A DNA stretch of 64,000 nt, taken from contig NZ_MWQH01000008.1 of NCBI RefSeq assembly GCF_002210295.1, forward strand, positions 1-64,000, read 5' to 3'. The position numbers and the translations under genes were made by a program. Source of the DNA: Fibrobacter sp. UWB5. Lineage in GTDB: Bacteria > Fibrobacterota > Fibrobacteria > Fibrobacterales > Fibrobacteraceae. The first letter of the stretch is position 1. Every line of letters starts with the position of its first letter. This document shows, piece by piece, positions 43,541-52,764 of the stretch. Under the pieces are notes generated by a model. The model saw only the letters and a program-made list of their open reading frames with translations. It had not been told where the DNA came from and made no database searches.

Positions 43541-44575
43541 ATGCAAGTTGATTTGAACACTGTCGATTGGAAGACGCTCCCCTTCGGTTATTATGACACC
43601 GATTACAATGTACGCTGCTACTACCGCAATGGTCAGTGGGGCAAGATCGAACTGTCTTCTTCCAAGGACATCAGCATCCACATGGCCGCTACTTGCTTGC
43701 ATTACGGCCAGGAAGGTTTTGAAGGCCTCAAGGCTTACACGGGCAAGGACGGCAAGGTCCGTATCTTCCGCGTCGACGAAAACGCCAAGCGTATGCAGAA
43801 CACGGCTAACCGCGTGCTCATGGCTGTGCCGCCTGTTGAATTGTTCCGCGAAATGGTCCACACCGTGGTGAAGGCCAACGCCCGTTTTGTGCCGCCGTAT
43901 GGCTACGGTGCAACACTCTATATTCGTCCGCTCCTCATCGGTATGAGCCCGGAAGTGGGTGTGAAGCCTGCCGACGAATACCTGCTCATGATGTTCGTGA
44001 CTCCGGTGGGTCCGTACTTCAAGGACGGGTTCAAGCCGGTGGACATGATGATTAGCCGCAACTACGACCGCGCTGCTCCGCAGGGTACGGGTACGGTGAA
44101 GGTTGGCGGTAACTACGCTGCTAGCCTCCAGTCCCTCGCCGAAGCCAAGAAGCTCGGCTACTCCAGCACGATTTATCTGGACGCGAAGGAAAAGAAGTAC
44201 ATCGACGAATGCGGTCCGGCAAACTTCTTCGGCATCAAGGGCAAGACCTACGTGACCCCGAAGTCCGAATCCATTCTGCCGTCTATCACCAACAAGAGCT
44301 TGCAGCAGTTGGCTGAATACCTCGGCTACACTGTGGAACGCCGCCAGGTTCCGTTCGAAGAGCTCGCTGAATTCTCCGAAACTGCTGAATGCGGTACCGC
44401 CGCCGTGATTACCCCGATCAAGAAGATCGTGGATCCGGTTGCCGGCAAGGAATTCACCTACGGTGACGGCAAGAATCCGGGCCCGGTCTGCACGGAACTC
44501 TTCACGAAGTACACTGCAATCCAGTTCGGTGAAGCGGAAGACCCGTTCGGCTGGACGGAAGTGGTGGATCTGTAA
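43541..44575 (+). CDS. ilvE: Branched-chain amino acid aminotransferase
   Basis: This 344-residue fold-type IV PLP enzyme performs the final transamination in leucine, isoleucine and valine synthesis. The Schiff-base Lys187 is in GTVKVGGNYAAS, and YIDECGPANFFGIK and FSETAECGTAAVITPI provide cofactor-binding residues. Length and motifs match the BCAT type II group. An AAAGGTGA ribosome site supports the ATG at 43541; a frame from 43445 would add an unlikely 32-residue leader. A terminator follows at about 44.66 kb. Confidence 0.93.
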   Translation: MQVDLNTVDWKTLPFGYYDTDYNVRCYYRNGQWGKIELSSSKDISIHMAATCLHYGQEGFEGLKAYTGKDGKVRIFRVDENAKRMQNTANRVLMAVPPVELFREMVHTVVKANARFVPPYGYGATLYIRPLLIGMSPEVGVKPADEYLLMMFVTPVGPYFKDGFKPVDMMISRNYDRAAPQGTGTVKVGGNYAASLQSLAEAKKLGYSSTIYLDAKEKKYIDECGPANFFGIKGKTYVTPKSESILPSITNKSLQQLAEYLGYTVERRQVPFEELAEFSETAECGTAAVITPIKKIVDPVAGKEFTYGDGKNPGPVCTELFTKYTAIQFGEAEDPFGWTEVVDL

Positions 44576-44640
44576 GAGGTCGCGACTCCGTCGCTTTGAG
44601 CGATGAGGTCGCTCGTCTTCGACTCGCTTCGAGGTATGAG
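44576..44640. repeat. Possible dispersed intergenic repeat
   Basis: Two GAGGTCGC copies and GAG/CTC-rich arms make a partly palindromic stretch between ilvE and its terminator. A related GAGGTCG...GTATG motif occurs near 29.25 kb. Whether it is a genome-wide family cannot be judged here. Confidence 0.3.
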
Positions 44641-44654
44641 CGAATTTGAAAATT

Positions 44655-44682
44655 TCCCGCGGAGAAGTCTGCGGGATTTTTT
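44655..44682 (+). terminator. Intrinsic terminator of ilvE
   Basis: TCCCGCGGA and TCTGCGGGA form a nine-bp stem around a four-base loop, followed by T residues. Confidence 0.75.
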
Positions 44683-44760
44683 GTGATTGCGATAATTGCG
44701 TTTCTACATCAAATAATATATATTGGTAAATAATGCGCTTGTGCTATGAAGGAGCTGGCT

Positions 44761-46881
44761 ATGGCTTGTATTAAATGGTTTGTTTTTCTAGGCTTTGTAG
44801 TCATGCTCGCCGCTTGTGGGGACGACAGCGATTTGGTCATTGAAACGTCTTTCGATGCGGCTGTTGAAGATGTCGAAGATTCTTCTAGCAGTAGTGGTAG
44901 GGTCGAGTCTTCGTCCAGTAGTAGCGCGGTGTATTCGTCTGCCGAAGATAATTCTTCAAGTAGTTCGGAATTTGCGGAGGAAGAAAAAGGCAGGACTATT
45001 TCCGGTGTTGCTCAGAAGGGGCCGTTCGTCGCCGGGTCCACTGTCAAACTTTACGAATTGGATGAAAAAACTTTGACTAAAACGGGAAAGTTTTTTTCTG
45101 GAGAAGTCGATTCAGTTGGTGATGGTGGGTTCAAGGTGTCGAATGTGGAACTGACGAGCCCGTATGCTCTTTTTGAGGTGACAGGCAAGTTCCGTAATGA
45201 GCTGGCAGGCAAGTTCCCTTATGAGGTGATAGGTGAAGAGTCTAGCGATGAAATCACCCTGCGTGCTCTAGCCAATCTTGATGGACGCGAAAAGGTGAAT
45301 GTCAACTTGCTTACGCATATGACGTATGAACGTATTCTTTTCCTGTTCGGGAAGGGGAAGGACTTTGCTACTGCCAAGAAACAGGCCGAGTCCGAAGTTT
45401 CCAAAGCGTTTTATTTTGGTCGCGAATTTGAAAATTTTGAAGACATAAATATTTTTGGCGATAGCGAAGAAAGTGCTGCTTTGCTTGCTACTAGCGTTCT
45501 TGTTGGCCGTAACGAGAATTATTTGATTATGTTCCTGGACACTTTTGGGAATGATTTTAGGAAGGATGGTACATGGAATGACGAAACCACTAGATACAAT
45601 GTTGGAACCAGGTTTGATTACGATGTGCAGATTGTAGAACGAATCCATAATAATATTATGGGTTGGGAAAGCGGCCCTGTTCCGAAATTTGGAAAGTATA
45701 TAAAGAAGATGTTGTGTGGCTTTCGAGGTTGGAGCAAATGCAATGTAGAATGTAAAGATGAAGGTGCTTTTATTCGCACAGGCAACAATTCATGGGATAT
45801 TTGCCGAGGTGGCGCGTTTTTTCGTGCTGATTACTCAACTGTAGATACGTATGGATGGGCTGCAGGAACTGATGGGGAACTACAGAAAGGCGACTCGACG
45901 GGTCGTATATATAAGTATGACGAAGACTTAAAGGCGTGGATAATAGCGGATTATGTAAGCTATGACTATGTTACCCTTATGCTCAATGGATGTACGCATA
46001 AGCGTGAAGGCGAAATTGGCTTGAATCCCAGGGATAAAACCTATTATGTTTGCGTGTATTATACGGATTCTGAAGTAGGAATAGATGGATACAAATGGCA
46101 AAAAGCGCGGGAAATAGATTTCATTAAGCGAGATAATAAATGCGATAGTGAAGACTTTGACCGGATTATTGCTGGAATAGATACCGTCACAAATAGATAT
46201 TACTGTTCCGCGAATGGTTGGGTGGATTTTATGGCATGGAGTTTTGATGTGCCGAAGGAATACCGTTTTAATCCAGATATTGATTATGGATCCATGACAG
46301 ACAAACGTGACGGCAAGACGTATAGGACTGTAAAGATTGGTAACCAGACCTGGATGGCAGAAAACTTGAATTATGCGGGTGACGGGATAGGGCATTGCTA
46401 CGATGATGTCTCTGAAAACTGCGAAACGGGAGGGCGCCTTTATAAATGGGATGTGGCAAGGGATGTTTGTCCCGAAGGCTGGCATTTGCCATCAAAGAAA
46501 GAGTTCGAAACATTGTTCTCTGCTGTAAAACGAGCGTATGACAAATATGACAAGGCGCAATACAGTCTTGCCGATATGTTCAAGGCTACCAGCGGTTGGA
46601 AGAATGATTACTCAAGGTGGACTCAAGGCCTAGATGTGGTCGGTTTTTCTGCGGTGCCTGCAGGCGGAAAGCATATTTATTCATACCGCATGCCTGAATA
46701 CAACCTTGCTGGCAGTTTTGCGTTTTTCTTGACTTCAACTGAATACAATGAAAGATACGTGCACGTGATGCTGTTGGGAACGGATGAAGCCTCTGTAGTA
46801 TCCAATTATATGGAAGGCGATCCTCATTATGACTCCAAGGAATCGGAATTTTCTGTTCGCTGCCTCAAGGATGCGAAATAA
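44761..46881 (+). CDS. FISUMP-domain lipoprotein (first of a tandem pair)
   Basis: This 706-residue protein has a lipoprotein signal with lipobox LAAC (Cys19) followed by Ser-rich linkers. A conserved module begins GVAQKGPFVAGSTVKLYEL near residue 82. The C terminus (about residues 500-706) carries the Fibrobacter succinogenes major paralogous domain: GKTYRTVKIGNQTWMAENL, then a Cys-containing turn, GRLYKW, CPEGWHLPSKKEFE, GFSAVPAG and a final FSVRCLKD. It is probably anchored on the cell surface, but FISUMP function is not established. The start at 44761 follows AAGGAG by 6 bases; an earlier ATG at 44746 overlaps that site. A close paralogue follows after 15 bases, so they are one operon. 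Confidence 0.85.
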   Translation: MACIKWFVFLGFVVMLAACGDDSDLVIETSFDAAVEDVEDSSSSSGRVESSSSSSAVYSSAEDNSSSSSEFAEEEKGRTISGVAQKGPFVAGSTVKLYELDEKTLTKTGKFFSGEVDSVGDGGFKVSNVELTSPYALFEVTGKFRNELAGKFPYEVIGEESSDEITLRALANLDGREKVNVNLLTHMTYERILFLFGKGKDFATAKKQAESEVSKAFYFGREFENFEDINIFGDSEESAALLATSVLVGRNENYLIMFLDTFGNDFRKDGTWNDETTRYNVGTRFDYDVQIVERIHNNIMGWESGPVPKFGKYIKKMLCGFRGWSKCNVECKDEGAFIRTGNNSWDICRGGAFFRADYSTVDTYGWAAGTDGELQKGDSTGRIYKYDEDLKAWIIADYVSYDYVTLMLNGCTHKREGEIGLNPRDKTYYVCVYYTDSEVGIDGYKWQKAREIDFIKRDNKCDSEDFDRIIAGIDTVTNRYYCSANGWVDFMAWSFDVPKEYRFNPDIDYGSMTDKRDGKTYRTVKIGNQTWMAENLNYAGDGIGHCYDDVSENCETGGRLYKWDVARDVCPEGWHLPSKKEFETLFSAVKRAYDKYDKAQYSLADMFKATSGWKNDYSRWTQGLDVVGFSAVPAGGKHIYSYRMPEYNLAGSFAFFLTSTEYNERYVHVMLLGTDEASVVSNYMEGDPHYDSKESEFSVRCLKDAK

Positions 46882-46896
46882 TCGATGGAGGTGATT

Positions 46897-49029
46897 ATGG
46901 TTTATACAAAATGGCATGTCTTATTAAGCATTGTTGTCTTGCTTGTTGCTTGCGGGAACGACGATTTGGTAGTGGAAACGTCTTTCGACTCGTCTGTAGA
47001 AGATATAGAAGAAATATCCTCCAGCAGCGTTAAGGAAAAGTCTTCCTCGAGCAGCAAGGGTAATTCGTCTGCCAAAGAGAATGTCTCGAGTAGTTCGGCG
47101 CGCGAACCGGATTCTTCGGCGACAGACTCCGTGCCTGCAGCAGTCATCAAGGACAAGACAATTTACGGTGTAGCCCAGAAGGGACCGTTCCGCGCCGGAA
47201 CAAAAGTCAAGATTTACGAACTGGATGCAAAAACCTTTGCCCAAACTGGAAAATATTTTGAAGGAAAAGTTCAGTCAGATAAAGACGGCTCGTTTGTTGT
47301 GCCAGGAGTGACCTTGTCGAGCCCTTATGTCCTTTTCGAAGTTTCGGGCAGTAATATTACCTTGAACGCACTCGCCGACCTGAGCGACCATGATACGGTG
47401 AATGTCAATGTGCTTACGCACTTGGAACAGGATCGCGTCTTTTATCTGCTCGAACAAGGACTCAAATTTTTTTCAGCTAAGATACTGGCCGAGGTCGATG
47501 TCTTAAGCGCATTTTACATTATGGGCTCGCATGCGGATTTTGAAGACATGAGTATTGCCGGCGATAAGGGGAGTGCCGAATTGCTCGCTGTTAGTGTACT
47601 CTCGCTATGCTATGGTGGCGAAAGCAAATTAGCGGAATTCTTGAAGAATTTTGCAGCTGACATCAAGGAAGACGGTAAATGGAATGACGAAATTGCCAAA
47701 GCAAAAATTGCGGATGAAGCGCAAAATAAATATTTTGAAGGAAAACTTGATACAATCTACCGGGATATCTTGGGATGGAAAATAGGTCCTCTTCCGAGTA
47801 GTCAAGACTATAAAAAGCGTATAAATGATTTCTGGTCTAGAATTTATGACATTGGTTTTTGTCCTGCTTATCCTGCTTATAGTACAGACTCTGTGGCAAG
47901 GCATGTCAATAATAAGAATAGTTCAATTTATGACTCCGACATTTGCTTTTATTGCAAGAAATCGAAAATTTGGACTTGGCTCAGGGGGTCGTGTATAGAT
48001 GGACCTGTAGATGAACCTGTAGATGAACCTAAACAAGAGGAAGTCCCTGCTTCTGGAGATGATGGCCAGTTGCGTGATGGTGACAGGGACCATGTAGAAA
48101 AGTTTGACGAAATTCTTGGTCGCTGGGTGGACGCTAACGAAGAGGATTATACACTTATGCTCGATGGCTGTACTTTTAAGCGCCATGGCGAAATTAGCAA
48201 AAGTCCTAAAGACGGAGCCTATTACTATTGCGATAGTTGCCCTGATGCGATTCTTTGGTATAATATTGGTGCGGCACCTGGCGAGCCCCCAAGTTGGCGG
48301 AAAGCGGTGGATGTAGATTTCGTTAGGCGCGATGAAAAATGCGAAGCTGGAGATGTTGGCCGAATCATTGAAAGGGCTGATAGCGTTACCGGGAGCTTTT
48401 ACTGTACGGTGAATGGTTGGACTAATTTGAAGGACTGGAGCTATGATGTGCCGAAGGAATTCCGTTTTAATCCGGATATTGATTATGGAACCATGACGGA
48501 CGATCGTGACGGTAAAAAGTACAAGACCGTGAAAATCGGAGACCAGGTCTGGATGGCCGAAAATCTGAATTACGCCGGCCCTAATGATGATATTAGCCGT
48601 TGTTACGAAGATGCGCCTGTAACCTGTGAAGCTGGGGGCCGATTGTACAGTTTGTCTGTGGCGGATACCGTTTGCCCCAGTGGTTGGCACTTGCCTAAAA
48701 AGGAAGAATTTGAAATTTTGCTTACGACCGTGGGTGGAATAGATAAAGCTAGCAATGAGCTCAGGTCTATCAGTGGTTGGACGAATGATTACAGCGGTTC
48801 AGATGCCTATGGATTTTCTGCGGTGCCTACTGGAGGCGCGTTAATTGAATCGTATCATGGAGATTTTTTCAGTTATAGTGGCTATAACGCGTACTTCTTT
48901 TCTAGTGATGGATATGTTTTTTCCATTAATCTCTGGAACGGAATTCTTTTGGATAATAGACGTGGTTGGCCTGTCTATGATCCTAATGAAGCCTTACTTC
49001 CTGTCCGTTGCCTCAAGGATGCGGAATAG
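46897..49029 (+). CDS. FISUMP-domain lipoprotein (second of a tandem pair)
   Basis: This 710-residue lipoprotein (lipobox LVAC, Cys19) shares its architecture with the preceding gene: Ser-rich linker, GVAQKGPFRAGTKVKIYEL module, a central region, and a C-terminal FISUMP domain (DGKKYKTVKIGDQVWMAENL, CPSGWHLPKKEEFE, GFSAVPTG, LPVRCLKD). The two are clearly duplicates, most alike in the N-terminal module and FISUMP domain and more divergent in the middle. A short tandem repeat encoding VDEPVDEP sits near residue 372 of this copy only. GGAGGTGATT gives a strong ribosome site before the ATG at 46897. Confidence 0.85.
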   Translation: MVYTKWHVLLSIVVLLVACGNDDLVVETSFDSSVEDIEEISSSSVKEKSSSSSKGNSSAKENVSSSSAREPDSSATDSVPAAVIKDKTIYGVAQKGPFRAGTKVKIYELDAKTFAQTGKYFEGKVQSDKDGSFVVPGVTLSSPYVLFEVSGSNITLNALADLSDHDTVNVNVLTHLEQDRVFYLLEQGLKFFSAKILAEVDVLSAFYIMGSHADFEDMSIAGDKGSAELLAVSVLSLCYGGESKLAEFLKNFAADIKEDGKWNDEIAKAKIADEAQNKYFEGKLDTIYRDILGWKIGPLPSSQDYKKRINDFWSRIYDIGFCPAYPAYSTDSVARHVNNKNSSIYDSDICFYCKKSKIWTWLRGSCIDGPVDEPVDEPKQEEVPASGDDGQLRDGDRDHVEKFDEILGRWVDANEEDYTLMLDGCTFKRHGEISKSPKDGAYYYCDSCPDAILWYNIGAAPGEPPSWRKAVDVDFVRRDEKCEAGDVGRIIERADSVTGSFYCTVNGWTNLKDWSYDVPKEFRFNPDIDYGTMTDDRDGKKYKTVKIGDQVWMAENLNYAGPNDDISRCYEDAPVTCEAGGRLYSLSVADTVCPSGWHLPKKEEFEILLTTVGGIDKASNELRSISGWTNDYSGSDAYGFSAVPTGGALIESYHGDFFSYSGYNAYFFSSDGYVFSINLWNGILLDNRRGWPVYDPNEALLPVRCLKDAE

Positions 49030-49059
49030 CCGAACGGCGTAAAATGCCTCGCACCTCAA

Positions 49060-51201
49060 TCATCCCAAGCGTTCTTTAAGGCGCGTGTAGCGGCGGGTGC
49101 TGCGGTTGTTGCGGACGGCCTGGTGGAAGGCGCCGGGGGCAGAAAGGATCCACACGTGGCCTTTCGCGCGGGTGATGGCCGTGTAGATTAAGTTGCGCTG
49201 CAACATCACGTAGTGGCTGGAATCGAGAATCACGATGACGGCGGGGTATTCGCTGCCCTGGCTCTTGTGGATGGTGCAGGCATAGGCGAGTTGCAGTTCG
49301 TCGAGTTCGTCGTCTTGGTAGGTGATGAGTTTTTCGTCGAAGAAGACGGCGATTTTGCGTTTTTCTTTGTAGATGCTGTAGACGATTCCGACGTCGCCGT
49401 TGAACACGTTCTTGTCGTAGTTGTTCTTGATTTGCATGACGCGGTCGCCCACGCTCCATTCGATGCCGACCATCTTGTGGCGGGGAACGCCTGGATTCAG
49501 CAGTTCTTGCAAGAAGGGGTTCAGCTCGATGATGCCGAGCGGGCCTTTGCGCATGGGGACAAGAATCTGCAAGTCGGTTTTTAAGTCGATGTCAATTTTG
49601 GAACGCACACCGGCCGCGATCAGTCGCTGTAAGTGGAGCTTGGCTTCTTCGGGCGTTTCGAACGGAACGAAGTGAAAATTCGGGCCTTCTATAGGCGACG
49701 GCGTAATGCCCTGATTGATTTTAGCGGCCTTGTCGGCGATGTCGTTGTCGCCGGATTGTCTAAAGATGTGCTGCAGGCGTACGCTTGGGATGCGCGGACA
49801 TTGCAGCAGATCGTTGAGGACGTTGCCGGGGCCGACACTTGGAAGCTGGTCGGCGTCGCCTACGAATACGATGCGGGCGGTTTCGGGAACGGCGTCCAAA
49901 AGCGAGGCCGCCAGCCAGGTGTCCACCATACTGAATTCGTCGACGACGAGCAAGTTGCAGTCGAGCTTGTTGAATTCGTTGCGGTTGAATTTCTTAGTGA
50001 CGGGGTCGACATCGAGCAGGCGGTGAATGGTGTAGGCCTTTTCGCCGCAGCAGTCGCCCATGCGCTTGGCCGCGCGGCCCGTAGGGGCGGCGAGCAGAAT
50101 GTTTTCGCCCATTTTGCGGGCGAGGTGAAGGATTCCCTTGAGAATCGTCGTCTTGCCGGTGCCGGGACCGCCGGTAATGATGCAAATCTTGTGTGCGGTG
50201 GCAAGGCGAATCGCTTCGCGCTGCACCGGGTGAAAGCTGAATTTATGTTCGCGTTCCCAGTCGACGAGTTCGCGCTCGAAGCCGTAAGTAGGCAACTCGT
50301 TTTCGTTGAGTCTGCGCTTGATGATTTCGGCGATTTTCTGCTCCGCGTTATCGAGCGGCGGGTAAAAGCAGTCTTCGCCGTGGCGCTTGATGCGGCCCGC
50401 TTCGCAAATGCGCTTGAACTGCTCCAGCAGATTCTGGATGGCGTCATCATCGGTGACGTCGATGCGCAGATTCTTGAGCGTGCGGCCGATTAAATCGTTG
50501 CTCGGCAAATAGCAGTGACCGTCCGAAAGCGATGCCTCTTGCAGCGAGTAAAGAAGTGCTTCTTGCAGGCGCATGGGGCTGTCTTTCGGAATGCCAACTT
50601 TCATGGCGATTTCGTCGGCCTTCAGGAATCCGATTCCCCAGATTTCTTCGCAGAGAATGTAGGGGTTCTCGCGGATTTTGCTGATGGTGTCCTGCCCGAA
50701 TTTCATCCACAGCTTCTTGGCGACGCTGCCCGTGATGTCGTGGTTGTAGAGGAATAATAAGGTTTCGCGGCTGTGGCGGTTTTCTTGCCAGCTGGCGAGG
50801 AACTGTTCTACCTTCGCGGCCGAAAGCCCCTTGATTTTCTTGGAGCGGAAACGGTCGGGCTCGTAGTCCAGAATATCGCGCAGTTCTTCGCCGAAAGCTT
50901 CGACGATTGCTTTTGCAGTCTTAGGGCCTATTCCTGGGAAAAGGCCGCTGCCGAGGTAGGCCTCCAGATTGTTGTTTTGCATTTCGACGATTTCGAAATG
51001 CTTTGCCTGGAACTGTTCGCCGAATTTAGGGTGGCGTCCCCAGTCGCCTTCGAAGCGCAGGTTTTCGCCTACGGAAAGTTCAGGGAGGGTGCCCGTAACG
51101 ACCACCACCTTCTTGGTGCTGCTATCAATAAGCCGCAGCACGGTGAAGCCGTTCTGCGGACTATGAAAGGTGATGGACTTGACGGAACCTTCGAGAACCA
51201 T
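49060..51201 (-). CDS. recD2: RecD2-type superfamily 1 DNA helicase
   Basis: This 713-residue protein is a RecD2/TraA-like helicase that unwinds DNA 5' to 3'. An N-terminal OB-like region and helix-hairpin-helix (FPGIGPKTAKAIVE) precede the motor domain. Walker A is GGPGTGKT from residue 344, and motif II is VVDEFSMVD. GDADQLPSVGPG is motif III, and the C-terminal CTIHKSQGSEYPAVIV and YTAITRAKGHV are the last helicase motifs. It acts in repair, apart from RecBCD. Its ATG abuts the cstA stop codon with no gap, so the two are translationally linked. Confidence 0.92.
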   Translation of the reverse strand: MVLEGSVKSITFHSPQNGFTVLRLIDSSTKKVVVVTGTLPELSVGENLRFEGDWGRHPKFGEQFQAKHFEIVEMQNNNLEAYLGSGLFPGIGPKTAKAIVEAFGEELRDILDYEPDRFRSKKIKGLSAAKVEQFLASWQENRHSRETLLFLYNHDITGSVAKKLWMKFGQDTISKIRENPYILCEEIWGIGFLKADEIAMKVGIPKDSPMRLQEALLYSLQEASLSDGHCYLPSNDLIGRTLKNLRIDVTDDDAIQNLLEQFKRICEAGRIKRHGEDCFYPPLDNAEQKIAEIIKRRLNENELPTYGFERELVDWEREHKFSFHPVQREAIRLATAHKICIITGGPGTGKTTILKGILHLARKMGENILLAAPTGRAAKRMGDCCGEKAYTIHRLLDVDPVTKKFNRNEFNKLDCNLLVVDEFSMVDTWLAASLLDAVPETARIVFVGDADQLPSVGPGNVLNDLLQCPRIPSVRLQHIFRQSGDNDIADKAAKINQGITPSPIEGPNFHFVPFETPEEAKLHLQRLIAAGVRSKIDIDLKTDLQILVPMRKGPLGIIELNPFLQELLNPGVPRHKMVGIEWSVGDRVMQIKNNYDKNVFNGDVGIVYSIYKEKRKIAVFFDEKLITYQDDELDELQLAYACTIHKSQGSEYPAVIVILDSSHYVMLQRNLIYTAITRAKGHVWILSAPGAFHQAVRNNRSTRRYTRLKERLG

Positions 51202-52737
51202 TTATTGAGCTTTGGGAACTTTACCTTCGTCCAGTTCGGGGTTCCAGCGGTCAGGATCAAAACCTTCCATCTTGGTAAGGTATTTGCCGCGAGTGCAAAG
51301 CAGGAATCCGAGAATGGCTGCATCGTGCAGGGCAATCACAAGGGCGGTTTTGTAGTCGAGACCGAATCCGAGCGGAGCGCCCTTCAGGTTTTCGGGGCTC
51401 ACCCAAAGAATGTAGTCGCAGGTAATGAAGGTCATGAACATGCACGGAATAAGTGCAATCCAGAAGTTCTTCTTTTTGCTGCGCAGGTAAACCGTGGCCA
51501 CGCAAAGGCTGCACACGGCCATGAGCTGGTTACTCCAGCTGAAGTAATTCCACAGGATGTTGAAGCCTTCGGGGTTCAGGTTGCTCCAGAAAATGATGGC
51601 AGCGCAGATGGCAAACATCGGCACGGTAAGGAGCAAACGGTTCTTGACAGAGGTCTGTTCCATTCCGGTGAGTTCTGCAATCGTGAGACGGAGGCTGCGG
51701 AGGCTCGTGTCGCCGCTAGTGATAGCAAGAACAATCACGCCGACCACAACGAGAATCGAAATCGGAGCCCAAGGAATCACGGTAGAAACGAGAATGCTCA
51801 AGACTTTGACGCCCGAAGCGCCGGTCAAGAGTTCCGGCATCTGGTGGTAAATGAACATGCCACCGGCGGCCCAAATCATACCGATCAGACCTTCGATAAT
51901 CATCATGCCGTAGAAAGTCTGGCGACCGGTCTTTTCGGTGACTTCGGTGCGGGCGACAAGCGGGCTCTGCGTGCTGTGGAAACCGCTAATGATACCGCAA
52001 GCAATCGTCACGAAGAGCATCGGGATAATCGGCTGGCCAGCCGGATGCTTGTGGAAGTTGCTCATGATGTCGTTGAAGCAGAAATTATCGAGAACGTTCA
52101 AGTTCGGGATGATTCCCACGAAAATAGCGAGAGAGGCAAGAATCAGGAGTGCACCGAAAATCGGGTAGATGCGACCGATAATCTTGTCGATGGGGAAGAA
52201 AGTGCTTGCGAAGTAATAGGCTAAAATGCAGGCGACGGCAATCCAGAACAAGGTGGGCGATACCGCGGAACCGGCAAGAATCGGGGTGTTGATGAGGGCG
52301 GCAGGCGTGTTGGTGAAGACGGCGCCCACCAAGATTAGGGCAACCGAGATCAGCGTCATCACGATTTTGGCCGGGCCTTTGCCCAGGAACTTGCGGGAAA
52401 GGGCCGGCACGTTGTAGCCGTTGTTGCGCATGCTGATCATGCCGCTAAAGTAGTCGTGCACGGCGCCGCCAAGCACGTTACCGATCGGCAACAGAATGAA
52501 GACTATGGCGCCGAACTTGATGCCCAAAATCACGCCGATCACAGGACCGATGCCTGCAATGTTCAAAAGCTGGATAAGGACGTTTTTCCAGTGTGCCATG
52601 GGAACACGGTCAACGCCATCCGGGTTTTCGAGGGCGGGAGTCTTGCGGTCATCGGGGCCGAAGACACGTTCAACGAATTTTCCGTAAGTGAAGTATCCGC
52701 CGATAAGAATCGCGATACCGATCAGGAATGTAATCAT
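51202..52737 (-). CDS. cstA: CstA-family carbon starvation / small-molecule transporter
   Basis: This 511-residue inner-membrane protein has about 12 hydrophobic helices. The N-terminal YFTYGKFVERVFGPDD and the core GPVIGVILG, PIGNVLGGAVHDYFSG and RNNGYNVPALSRKFLG are the strongest CstA signatures. CstA relatives carry peptides or pyruvate. At 511 residues it is shorter than E. coli CstA (about 700), matching a shorter subgroup. recD2 follows without a gap, an odd partnership, since the two functions are unrelated. An AAGG ribosome site lies before the start. Confidence 0.85.
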   Translation of the reverse strand: MITFLIGIAILIGGYFTYGKFVERVFGPDDRKTPALENPDGVDRVPMAHWKNVLIQLLNIAGIGPVIGVILGIKFGAIVFILLPIGNVLGGAVHDYFSGMISMRNNGYNVPALSRKFLGKGPAKIVMTLISVALILVGAVFTNTPAALINTPILAGSAVSPTLFWIAVACILAYYFASTFFPIDKIIGRIYPIFGALLILASLAIFVGIIPNLNVLDNFCFNDIMSNFHKHPAGQPIIPMLFVTIACGIISGFHSTQSPLVARTEVTEKTGRQTFYGMMIIEGLIGMIWAAGGMFIYHQMPELLTGASGVKVLSILVSTVIPWAPISILVVVGVIVLAITSGDTSLRSLRLTIAELTGMEQTSVKNRLLLTVPMFAICAAIIFWSNLNPEGFNILWNYFSWSNQLMAVCSLCVATVYLRSKKKNFWIALIPCMFMTFITCDYILWVSPENLKGAPLGFGLDYKTALVIALHDAAILGFLLCTRGKYLTKMEGFDPDRWNPELDEGKVPKAQ

Positions 52738-52764
52738 GTTATGCCTTCTTGTTGATTGTTTAAA

